Assembly (NCBI GenBank): GCA_030605285.1 | Contig: JAUWIQ010000047.1 | Coordinates: forward strand, 1-9,455 | Source of the DNA: Planctomycetota bacterium | GTDB lineage: Bacteria > Planctomycetota > Planctomycetia > Pirellulales > UBA7805 | Direction: 5' to 3' | Length of the DNA stretch: 9,455 bases | Shown: positions 1 to 6,058 of the stretch, in pieces | Numbering within the stretch: position 1 is the stretch's first letter | Layout: each line of letters starts with the position of its first letter | Notes under the pieces: model-generated | Told to the model about the DNA's origin: nothing | The model's input: the letters and a program-made list of their open reading frames with translations, nothing else | Databases searched by the model: none | Translations under genes and position numbers: made by a program

Positions 1-2
1 AA

Positions 3-368
3 AAAGCTGCCATCGTGGCCCTCAAGGACGAGCAGATTCCCCAAACAATCCGCAGTAAATACCAGCGGCGGTTGAAAAAACTGGTCGAGATACTCAAGCG
101 GTGCGGGTTGCCTGCCGAAATGCCCGGGGGTACCTACTTCCTTTACCTCCGCAGCCCCCAGGGAGTTCGTGGGGGAGTGCAGTTCGACTCGGCCGAAGCG
201 GCCAGCCAGTATCTGATTACGGAGCATTCCATCTGTACCGTGCCCTGGGATGATGCGGGCTCGTACCTGCGTTTTTCAGTAACTTACGAAGCAGAAAACG
301 AACAGCAAGAGGACCAACTGATGGCCGCCACCGAGACGCGGCTCAAAACGATCGGTTTTGAATTTTAG
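3..368 (+). CDS. dapL: C-terminal part of a class I/II aminotransferase, probably LL-diaminopimelate aminotransferase (5' end outside window)
   Basis: The reading frame is open from the left edge (codons from base 3: K-A-A-I-V-A-L-K) and ends at TAG 366-368, so about the last 121 residues are present. The GTG at 15 is internal and should not be taken as a start. The visible part is the small C-terminal domain of a fold-type I PLP aminotransferase: the PGGTYFLYL segment, then S-A-E-A-A-S-Q-Y-L-I, then TVPWDDAGSYLRFSVTYEAE. The last stretch, with its Arg that in this family binds the substrate carboxylate, matches my recollection of the DapL type annotated as 'proteobacterial type'. DapL converts tetrahydrodipicolinate to LL-diaminopimelate with glutamate as amino donor, for lysine and peptidoglycan, in the cytoplasm. 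The PLP lysine lies upstream and cannot be checked. Another aminotransferase of the same class is possible. Confidence 0.7.
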   Translation, partial: KAAIVALKDEQIPQTIRSKYQRRLKKLVEILKRCGLPAEMPGGTYFLYLRSPQGVRGGVQFDSAEAASQYLITEHSICTVPWDDAGSYLRFSVTYEAENEQQEDQLMAATETRLKTIGFEF

Positions 369-400
369 GCGAGCGGACCCTGCGACAAAAAAATTATGCC

Positions 401-406
401 TATAAT
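401..406 (+). promoter_or_regulatory. Candidate -10 box TATAAT upstream of the TPR-like lipoprotein gene
   Basis: A perfect TATAAT followed by GAGGAGGGC lies 33 bases after the aminotransferase stop codon. No convincing -35 is present at 16-18 bases upstream; a GACA sits too close (13-base gap). If used, it would give a leader of about 120 bases that contains the 15-bp tandem repeats. The same box with a similar GC-rich downstream context occurs before ssrA (9240). Confidence 0.4.
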
Positions 407-462
407 GAGGAGGGCAATCCTGAGTAGAATGGGCCGGACGATAGCGGCAATTTAAATTCACA

Positions 463-509
463 ACTGGCAACCTTTAGACTGGCAACCTTTAGACTGGCAA
501 CCTTTAGAC
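463..509 (+). repeat. 15-bp tandem repeat, three perfect copies
   Basis: The unit ACTGGCAACCTTTAG occurs head to tail at 463-477, 478-492 and 493-507 without mismatch, followed by two further matching bases (AC). The array lies between the candidate -10 box at 401 and the ribosome binding site of the lipoprotein gene at 526, so it is probably in the untranslated leader. Perfect identity points to recent replication slippage or to selection. No protein-coding or RNA function is recognised. Confidence 0.95.
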
Positions 510-525
510 CGCGCGACTCGCAACG

Positions 526-531
526 AGGAGG
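526..531 (+). promoter_or_regulatory. Ribosome binding site of the lipoprotein gene
   Basis: AGGAGG is a full match to the anti-Shine-Dalgarno sequence, with a short spacer of 4 bases to ATG 536. It is the strongest such site in the window and fixes the start of the lipoprotein gene; most other genes here have none. Confidence 0.8.
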
Positions 532-535
532 CACG

Positions 536-1465
536 ATGGCAATCCGGCAGAGCAACTCCCAGCAGATGATTTGTTTTTTGACACTTATCCTCGTGGCGAT
601 CCTCGGAGGCTGTGGTGGGGGCACCACGAAAAAGGTGCGCCCCCTATCCGAGCAGATGAATGACGCACGTGCTCTTACCAATCCCGCGGACCGCAGTCTC
701 GCCTTGCTCAAAGTGGCGGACGGCTATCTCGCCGCTGCCGACGATCTGGGTGCCAGGAACTGCCTGATGCTCGCCACCGAAGCGGCAGATGAGATCTCCC
801 TCAAGAGAGCCGCGGCACAACGGGCAAACATCTACATCCAAATTGCAGCCGGATGGCATCAAGCTGGCCAGATACAAAGTTGTGAGAACGGCTATAAAGA
901 CGCGTCCAAGGCCATTCGTAAAATCTCGGATCCGGTGGACAAGACCGACGCCCTCACCCAACTCGGAACACTCAAAATTACAATCGATGAAAAGTCGTCC
1001 GCGGCCAAGGAGTTTAAAAAGGCGCTCACTGAATCGAATAAAATTGAAGACCCGATGGAACGCGTCCGACTAGTCGGCGCCGTGGCTCAGGGTTACACCA
1101 AATTAGAACAGCCGAACGATGCAAAACAGATTATGGCCAGTGCCCTGAAACTTGGAGAAGCCGAGAAAGATCCGGCAAAAAAAGCCCGCCTCCTGGCGCT
1201 GATTGGCGGACAACAAATCGATTTCCTTGGCGACAATCAGGCCGGAATGGAGACGATCGCAAAAGCTCGCCAGGTGGCCGGTTCGATCGAAAACAACCCC
1301 AACAAGCAAGCGAATGTGCTGATTGCAATTGCAGCGACCTACAAGGATCTTCACAAGAAAGACATGGCCCGCAGTCTGCTCAATGAGGCGGAAAAATTGT
1401 GTCGGGGACGATCCGAATGCAAGCCCGCCATGAAACGAATTGCCAAACTCCGCGACCAAATGTGA
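536..1465 (+). CDS. TPR-like helical-repeat lipoprotein, function unknown
   Basis: A 309-residue protein. Residues 11-25 form a hydrophobic signal segment that ends in the lipobox L23-G24-G25-C26, so the mature protein should be lipid-anchored at Cys26 and followed by a glycine-rich linker. After that, residues 45-300 look entirely helical with about six repeats of 40-44 residues rich in Ala, Lys and Leu. An (Asp/Asn)-Pro pair marks the repeat ends at 49-50, 132-133, 172-173, 212-213 and 255-256, a spacing close to 40 or twice 40. The pattern resembles TPR or SEL1-type alpha-solenoids, which usually bind proteins. The start is fixed by AGGAGG at 526. The gene stands alone, convergent with the CBS gene at 1545-2081. 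Conserved Cys residues after the anchor (76, 116, 289, 295) could be structural. I recognise no specific family name. Confidence 0.85.
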   Translation: MAIRQSNSQQMICFLTLILVAILGGCGGGTTKKVRPLSEQMNDARALTNPADRSLALLKVADGYLAAADDLGARNCLMLATEAADEISLKRAAAQRANIYIQIAAGWHQAGQIQSCENGYKDASKAIRKISDPVDKTDALTQLGTLKITIDEKSSAAKEFKKALTESNKIEDPMERVRLVGAVAQGYTKLEQPNDAKQIMASALKLGEAEKDPAKKARLLALIGGQQIDFLGDNQAGMETIAKARQVAGSIENNPNKQANVLIAIAATYKDLHKKDMARSLLNEAEKLCRGRSECKPAMKRIAKLRDQM

Positions 1466-1544
1466 TTACTGGCTGGTAGAAAATCCTCGCCCCGCGTTTC
1501 AGACATCGCATCCAATCGCGGACCAAGTCACCCTGCCCTTTACT

Positions 1545-2081
1545 TTACTCGGGCGCGGCATCCAGTGCGGCCAGTTTCTCCGAAGTATAGCGGAGGATAT
1601 CGCGGATCGAGATCACACCCACCAATTTATCACCTGAGACAATCGGAATGTGGCGGTAGCCACCGAGTGCCATTTTTTGTACGGCAAAGACAATCTTGTC
1701 TTCCATCCCAAGCGTGCCTGGTGAGGGGGTCATAAATTCGGAGATAGGTCGAGAGCCGCAACTGGAAAAATTGACTCCCAATCGGATCACGGCATCCCGT
1801 TCGCTGAAAATACCAACCAGTTGCTCACCATCCGCGACCAGCATACTGCCGATTCCCTTTTCGAGCATCATTTGCAATACCTTGCGGACAGGGGTATCGC
1901 TGGAGACTGCCACGGGTTGTTTGGGATTGAGCCCGGCAACACGATCTTTCAACATCGCATTGCCAATGGGCGATTGGCTCTTCCCCGGCTTCTTCAGCCC
2001 CGTGAGCGAGTGCTGGCAGTTTTCGCAGATATCGGTGCCAGCGATGTTTTCATGGCCACACGAGGGACAGTTGATTGCCAT
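1545..2081 (-). CDS. Zinc-ribbon plus CBS-pair protein
   Basis: 178 residues. Residues 5-22 form a small zinc ribbon with two CxxC pairs (Cys5, Cys8, Cys19, Cys22). A Lys/Pro/Ser linker (29-40) follows, then two CBS motifs (about 48-105 and 112-170) forming one Bateman module. Both CBS motifs keep the Ser/Thr-x-x-Asp signature that in this family contacts the ribose of adenosine ligands (S93-E-R-D96 in GIFSERD, S158-I-R-D161 in GVISIRD). CBS pairs commonly bind AMP, ATP, SAM or NAD(H) and act as energy sensors. The start ATG is preceded by only a weak AGGA. It is the last gene of the minus-strand group after korB, 174 bases downstream of it, so it could have its own promoter. Its partner and ligand cannot be told from sequence. 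Confidence 0.88.
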   Translation of the reverse strand: MAINCPSCGHENIAGTDICENCQHSLTGLKKPGKSQSPIGNAMLKDRVAGLNPKQPVAVSSDTPVRKVLQMMLEKGIGSMLVADGEQLVGIFSERDAVIRLGVNFSSCGSRPISEFMTPSPGTLGMEDKIVFAVQKMALGGYRHIPIVSGDKLVGVISIRDILRYTSEKLAALDAAPE

Positions 2082-2229
2082 AATCTCGATCCTGTCGCTA
2101 ACCGCACAAAAATTCGTGATCGCCCACCACGGAGGAAAGCAAATTAAAAATTCCTGGATCGATCATCCATCGGCTATCTCGGGCAACGATCAGGCATCCC
2201 ATACTTTACAAAACTACGCCAAGATCACG

Positions 2230-2268
2230 ACTCAACAACCGCTACTCAACAACCGCTACTCAACAACC
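2230..2268 (-). repeat. 14-bp tandem repeat across the korB stop codon
   Basis: Read on the minus strand, the unit AGCGGTTGTTGAGT occurs perfectly at 2257-2244 and 2243-2230, preceded by an 11-base partial copy (GGTTGTTGAGT, 2268-2258). The partial copy encodes the last korB residues, and the TAG stop (2258-2256) straddles the first junction. The period of 14 is not a multiple of three, so further copies cannot extend the reading frame. It looks like slippage at the gene end. Confidence 0.92.
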
Positions 2269-3278
2269 CAAGTATCACCCGCATGGAAGAGGGTCTCTAA
2301 ATCACCATCTCCCTTCTGTTCCCGTGCCGTTGTAATCTGCCGATCAACCTCTTCTTCGTATCGAGGCCGATCGACTGCACGGAAGACCCCAATCGGCTCC
2401 GGAAACTCCGGCTGAGTCATGCGGCTAAGTAAGTAGGCCAGACTCGGTTCTGGAGCCTTTTCATCATGAAACAGTAAGTCGTCCTCGCTGATCCCCTTCC
2501 CCAATTGCACCACCTCCGGGTCCATCCCATTGAGCCGGATACCTTTGTCGGAATTTTTCCCAAAAATGAGTGGTTTGCCGTGCTCAAGTTCCAGAATAGT
2601 ATCGGATTTGGTATCTCGATTGGTTGCGTACTGGAACGCGCCGTCGTTAAAGACATTGCAATTCTGATAAACCTCGACAAACGCGGTACCTTTATGCTCC
2701 GCCGCACGCGACAGCACATTTCCCAGGTGCTTGATATGAATATCAATGGAGCGCGCGATAAACGTACCTTCGCAACCAATGGCAATCGAAAGTGGATGGA
2801 GCGGATTATCAACCGCACCCATCGGCGTGCTCTTGGTCACCTTGCCTAAGGGAGATGTCGGAGAATATTGCCCTTTGGTAAGACCATAAATCTGATTGTT
2901 GAAAAGGACAATGTTGAGATCTAGATTTCGACGTATCGCATGCATCAAGTGGTTGCCACCGATACTTAGCGCATCGCCATCACCGGTAATTACCCAGACA
3001 AACAAATCAGGCCGCGCGGTCTTTAGACCGGTGGCGAGCGCTGGCGCCCGCCCGTGAATCGAATGGACTCCATAGGTGTTCATGTAGTACGGAAAACGAC
3101 TGGAACAGCCAATTCCCGAGACAAACACGGTATTCTCTCGCGGGACACCGATTGCGGGTAGGATCTTTTTCATCTGCGCTAGAATCGAGTAATCCCCACA
3201 ACCGGGACACCAACGAACTTCCTGATCGCTGGCAAAGTCGGCGGCTTTCAATATCGGCAAGGAGGTGTCAGTACTCAT
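2256..3278 (-). CDS. korB: 2-oxoacid:ferredoxin oxidoreductase beta subunit (KorB type)
   Basis: 340 residues. This subunit binds thiamine diphosphate and one 4Fe-4S cluster and, with KorA, oxidatively decarboxylates a 2-oxoacid (probably 2-oxoglutarate) with CoA and ferredoxin. Visible signals: Cys24-x-x-Cys27 in VRWCPGCGDYS, Cys58 in GIGCSSR and Cys207, a spacing (31 and about 150) like that of cluster ligands in two-subunit archaeal enzymes; the TPP/Mg motif from GDGD (99-102) to NN (127-128); and IYGLTKGQYSPTS just after it. The C-terminus H-A-G-D-T-W-V-V-E is typical of KorB. Start ATG 3276-3278 has no Shine-Dalgarno site. It lies 103 bases downstream of korA, the usual order. The TAG stop sits inside a 14-bp tandem repeat. 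Family call is firm; preference for 2-oxoglutarate over pyruvate is inference. Confidence 0.93.
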   Translation of the reverse strand: MSTDTSLPILKAADFASDQEVRWCPGCGDYSILAQMKKILPAIGVPRENTVFVSGIGCSSRFPYYMNTYGVHSIHGRAPALATGLKTARPDLFVWVITGDGDALSIGGNHLMHAIRRNLDLNIVLFNNQIYGLTKGQYSPTSPLGKVTKSTPMGAVDNPLHPLSIAIGCEGTFIARSIDIHIKHLGNVLSRAAEHKGTAFVEVYQNCNVFNDGAFQYATNRDTKSDTILELEHGKPLIFGKNSDKGIRLNGMDPEVVQLGKGISEDDLLFHDEKAPEPSLAYLLSRMTQPEFPEPIGVFRAVDRPRYEEEVDRQITTAREQKGDGDLETLFHAGDTWVVE

Positions 3279-3371
3279 AAGAAATAATCAAGATGGGGCT
3301 AATGGTGAAAATCTTGGTAATTGGAAATCAAACAATCTGTAAATCCTCATCCTCTACAGAAAAACATGTAC

Positions 3372-3389
3372 AAAAAACGCTTTAGAGCG
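3372..3389 (-). terminator. Small hairpin plus T-run at the korA end (attenuator or weak terminator)
   Basis: On the minus strand, CGCT-CTAA-AGCG (3389-3378) is followed directly by TTTTTT (3377-3372). The korA stop TAA lies in the loop. A 4-bp stem is weak, so partial termination that lowers korB relative to korA, or 3'-end protection, is more likely than full termination. Confidence 0.35.
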
Positions 3390-5265
3390 ACTCCTTAATT
3401 TTATTGGTCAATTCACTGACCGTGAATGGCTTTCCCTGAACCTTATTATAAGACAATGTGTCGATGAGAAAGCGACCTCGAATGAGCAAATTGAGCTGTC
3501 CCAAGTTCAACTCTGGAATCAGCACCCGCTCATAATTTTTGAGTAAGCTGCCAAGATTCCTGGGAAAAGGATTGAGATATCGCAAATGGGCATGGGCCAC
3601 CGAACCCCCCTCTTCCACGACGTGACTTACGGCAGTGGTGCAGGCACCATAGGTTCCTCCCCAACTGAGAACCAACAATTTTGCACGTTCGGGTCCCGCA
3701 ACCTCCTGTAGGGGGATTTCTTGAGCCACATTATCAACCTTTTGCTGCCGCAAGTTGACCATGTGCTGGTGGTTCTCGGGATCGTAGCTCACGTTGCCGG
3801 AACCATCCTGCTTTTCCAAGCCACCCAATCGGTGCATCAATCCCGGCGTACCAGGAATTGCCCAAGGGCGAGCGAGCAGTTCATTCCGCTGATAGGGTAG
3901 AAAATTCTCGCCATTATCCGTTCCTGCAGGATGTTCAATCTTACGTTTTGGGATGCTCTCCGCAGTTGGAATTTTCCAAGGTTCTGAACCATTGGCGATG
4001 TAGCCATCGGTCAATAAGATCACGGGGACCATGAAAGTCGAGGCGATGCGCCAGGCCTCCTGGGCCACGTCAAAGCAATCTGAGGGACTGCGGGCCGCAA
4101 TGACCGGGAGGGGACACTCGCCATTGCGTCCATACATTGCCTGCAGTAAATCCGCCTGTTCGGTCTTGGTGGGCAGGCCCGTACTGGGCCCCCCGCGCTG
4201 GACATTGATCACGATAATCGGCAGTTCGGTCATCACTGCCAAACCGATCGCTTCGCCTTTGAGTGCGATACCCGGACCGCTCGAGGCCGTGACTCCCATG
4301 GCACCGGAAAAAGCCGCACCGATCGCGGAACAGACCGCCGCAATCTCATCTTCCGCCTGAAAAGTTCGCACCCCAAAATTTTTGTGTTTGCTCAATTCAT
4401 GAAGAATGTCGCTAGCCGGCGTGATGGGATAGGTGCCGTAAAAAAGATCCATACCACTCGACTTGGCCGCGGCGATCAAACCCCAAGCCAATGCGGTGTT
4501 GCCCATGATGCTACGATACGTACCCGGTTCGAGCTTCGCACGGGGCACCTCATACTGGTTAGAAAAAGCTTCGGTTGTCTCGCCATAATAGTAGCCGACC
4601 TTGAGGGCCCGGCGATTGGCCTCGGCAATGGCAGGCCGCTTGCCAAATTTTTCGTCGATGTACCGCAAGGTGGCATCCATCGTCCGGTCATACAGCCAGA
4701 ACACCAACCCCATGGCAAAAAAGTTTCGGGAGCGATCCGACTCCTTCACGCTTAAATCCAAGCCCTCGACGGCGGTCCGCGTCAGCTTGGTCATATTGAC
4801 CTTAAAGAGCCGGTATCCGCCGAGGCTTTGATCCTCCAGGGGATCGCGTTCGTACCCTGCTTTTTTCAGATCTTTTTCCGCAAACCCGTCCTGGTTTACA
4901 ACCAAAATCCCCCCGGGAACCAAGTCCGAGAGATTGGTTGCCAGTGCAGCGGGATTCATTGCCACCAACGCGTCGACCCGATCCCCAGGGGTGTAAATCG
5001 CGGTCGATGCAAAATGGACCTGAAAGCCACTGACCCCAGCCTTGGTACCTCGCGGTGCGCGAATTTCCGCTGGGAAGTCCGGAAACGTGGCGACGTCGTT
5101 GCCCAGCAGCGCGGAGGTCGTGGAGAGTTGGGTTCCCGCCAATTGCATGCCATCTCCGGAATCGCCACAAATACGGACTGTGGCGGCACCCAATTCCACA
5201 ATCGGCTTTTGAGAATTGGTATCGGAGGGCAAATCGGAAGAAGTGGTCGCGGCAGCCATGTTCAC
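3382..5265 (-). CDS. korA: 2-oxoacid:ferredoxin oxidoreductase, fused gamma-alpha subunit (KorA type)
   Basis: 627 residues from GTG 5265. Domains in order: gamma (catalytic) domain about 27-225 with G34-D-S-G-D-G-M near its start; alpha pyrimidine-binding domain from about 250 with Y279-P-I-T-P, the substrate-site motif of the family, [12 protein letters not shown] (328-339) and [15 protein letters not shown] (356-370); then a C-terminal domain with [16 protein letters not shown] and ELNLGQL (about 533-590). Length and fusion fit the two-subunit KorAB enzymes, such as the mycobacterial one, that work with separate ferredoxin. No ferredoxin-like cysteine cluster is present. AAGGAG (5275-5270 on the minus strand) lies 4 bases before GTG 5265 and 10 before an in-frame ATG at 5259; either start is possible, and ATG would remove two residues. 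korB follows after 103 bases. Substrate probably 2-oxoglutarate, by resemblance only. Confidence 0.93.
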   Translation of the reverse strand: MNMAAATTSSDLPSDTNSQKPIVELGAATVRICGDSGDGMQLAGTQLSTTSALLGNDVATFPDFPAEIRAPRGTKAGVSGFQVHFASTAIYTPGDRVDALVAMNPAALATNLSDLVPGGILVVNQDGFAEKDLKKAGYERDPLEDQSLGGYRLFKVNMTKLTRTAVEGLDLSVKESDRSRNFFAMGLVFWLYDRTMDATLRYIDEKFGKRPAIAEANRRALKVGYYYGETTEAFSNQYEVPRAKLEPGTYRSIMGNTALAWGLIAAAKSSGMDLFYGTYPITPASDILHELSKHKNFGVRTFQAEDEIAAVCSAIGAAFSGAMGVTASSGPGIALKGEAIGLAVMTELPIIVINVQRGGPSTGLPTKTEQADLLQAMYGRNGECPLPVIAARSPSDCFDVAQEAWRIASTFMVPVILLTDGYIANGSEPWKIPTAESIPKRKIEHPAGTDNGENFLPYQRNELLARPWAIPGTPGLMHRLGGLEKQDGSGNVSYDPENHQHMVNLRQQKVDNVAQEIPLQEVAGPERAKLLVLSWGGTYGACTTAVSHVVEEGGSVAHAHLRYLNPFPRNLGSLLKNYERVLIPELNLGQLNLLIRGRFLIDTLSYNKVQGKPFTVSELTNKIKESL

Positions 5266-5280
5266 TCGGCTCCTTCAAAC

Positions 5281-5309
5281 ATTTTGCGAATCAGGTGGGC
5301 AAGGATCAA
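5281..5309 (-). promoter_or_regulatory. Weak candidate promoter for korA
   Basis: On the minus strand, TTGATC (5309-5304) and CAAAAT (5286-5281) are separated by 17 bases, each matching 4 of 6 consensus positions, just ahead of the korA ribosome binding site. It would allow korAB expression apart from the upstream CBS gene. The matches are marginal. Confidence 0.2.
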
Positions 5310-5327
5310 GTGGCGGGTAGTGCTATC

Positions 5328-5337
5328 ATTACGTAAT
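5328..5337. promoter_or_regulatory. 10-bp perfect palindrome between the CBS gene and korA
   Basis: ATTACGTAAT is a perfect inverted repeat in the 95-base gap between the CBS gene and korA, about 20 bases upstream of the weak korA promoter candidate. It has the form of a dimer-binding operator, but there is no second copy nearby and no known regulator is recognised. Confidence 0.25.
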
Positions 5338-5360
5338 CAACTTCTCGAGCGCCCAGCTTC

Positions 5361-5825
5361 TCAGGCACCTTCTCGCTCCGACATCACAATATTGGGTTCG
5401 GGGGGGAGATTGAAAACCGTCTCCGGGAAATGCTCGACAAAATAGTGAAGGATACCGGATACTTTCACGATCCCGACTAGCTGCTGCTCCGCCGTGACAA
5501 TCGGTAGTCGCCGACAACGACCGGTTGCCATCATCCGGATGGCAGTGGCGAGCGGGGCGCCCTCGCTAATCGTTATGGGCTCTTTGACCATCACTGTGGA
5601 GATCGGTAAATCCAGGTCTACCTCCTCGACCATCGCCTTGACGGCGTCCCGTTCGGTATAAATCCCGATAAGCTTTTTGTCCTCGCAGACCAGCACACTA
5701 CCCACGTAATGGGACTTCATCAGGAGGAACACCTCCCGGATGGAATCAGTGGGGGCCACTACCACGGCATTTTCCGCCTTGGCGACTTCAACCGTATCGG
5801 ATTGTAGATTCAACTGGATAGTCAA
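5361..5825 (-). CDS. CBS-pair (Bateman module) protein upstream of korAB
   Basis: 154 residues, almost only two CBS motifs (about 18-70 and 76-132) with a short tail. CBS1 keeps the ligand-type signature in GIYTERD (Thr57-E-R-Asp60). In CBS2 the matching stretch reads GIVKVSGIL, so the Asp expected for ribose contact is missing and only one nucleotide site may be usable. The tail HYFVEHFPETVFNLPPEP is distinctive and, from memory, recurs in CBS proteins of planctomycetes. The start is TTG at 5825: an in-frame TAG lies 5 codons upstream, and the first ATG falls inside CBS1. No Shine-Dalgarno site is visible. It is first in a minus-strand group with korA (95 bases on), korB and a second CBS protein. 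A regulatory role on KorAB is suggested by position only. Confidence 0.85.
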   Translation of the reverse strand: MTIQLNLQSDTVEVAKAENAVVVAPTDSIREVFLLMKSHYVGSVLVCEDKKLIGIYTERDAVKAMVEEVDLDLPISTVMVKEPITISEGAPLATAIRMMATGRCRRLPIVTAEQQLVGIVKVSGILHYFVEHFPETVFNLPPEPNIVMSEREGA

Positions 5826-5856
5826 ATTTATGCGCCGCTATGGGCGACCGGCAAGA

Positions 5857-5870
5857 TTCGGCGGGCCGAA
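5857..5870. promoter_or_regulatory. Inverted repeat upstream of the CBS gene
   Basis: TTCGGC-GG-GCCGAA is a perfect 6-bp inverted repeat 32 bases upstream of the TTG start of the CBS gene. It could be an operator or a leader hairpin. The rest of the 233-base gap (5826-6058) shows no ORF and no promoter with convincing -10 and -35 boxes. Confidence 0.25.
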
Positions 5871-6026
5871 ACAATGCGTTACTTAAGCTACTGCGACCGA
5901 CGCGCCTTCATAGAATTCCTAAAAAAGACACTAACAAGCCAAGTCCCTCTTAAAGGATCTTAACAAGAAAGGGGCGCGATTGAACCATGATTCAAGCTGG
6001 TTTCTGTGAATTTTCTAACTGGACGG

Positions 6027-6038
6027 CGCCGATCGGCG
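6027..6038. other. 12-bp perfect palindrome downstream of the 278-residue gene
   Basis: CGCCGATCGGCG is fully self-complementary and lies 21 bases past the stop codon of the gene at 6059-6895. It can form only a 4-bp stem with a GATC loop and is not followed by a T-run, so I do not call it a terminator. It could be a protein-binding site or chance. Confidence 0.3.
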
Positions 6039-6058
6039 GATCGCAAGGGCCAGCGGCT

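Noticed and set aside
15..368. Small complete gene starting at GTG 15
   Set aside because: The frame is open to the left edge and the protein begins in the middle of an aminotransferase C-terminal domain, so it is a truncated gene end.
408..455. Tiny leader ORF (ATG 429 to TAA 455) with AGGAGG at 408-413
   Set aside because: The ATG is 15 bases beyond the AGGAGG, too far for normal initiation, and the eight-codon peptide has no distinguishing feature. It could be chance next to the TATAAT box.
1492..1521. Bidirectional terminator between the convergent lipoprotein and CBS genes
   Set aside because: CCGCG and CGCGG can pair, but with a 20-base loop and no T-run in either direction.
1696..2415. 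Plus-strand open frame of 239 codons
   Set aside because: It is antisense to the zinc-ribbon-CBS gene and the end of korB, has low-complexity Ser/Thr/Pro composition and shows no family motif.
4828..5445. Plus-strand open frame of 205 codons
   Set aside because: It is antisense to korA and the end of the CBS gene, with Arg/Gly-rich, motif-free translation. It is a shadow of the conserved korA frame.
5826..5854. Promoter TTGCCG / CATAAA directly before the CBS gene
   Set aside because: The -10-like box ends only 2 bases before the TTG start, so transcription would begin inside the gene and lose the start codon.
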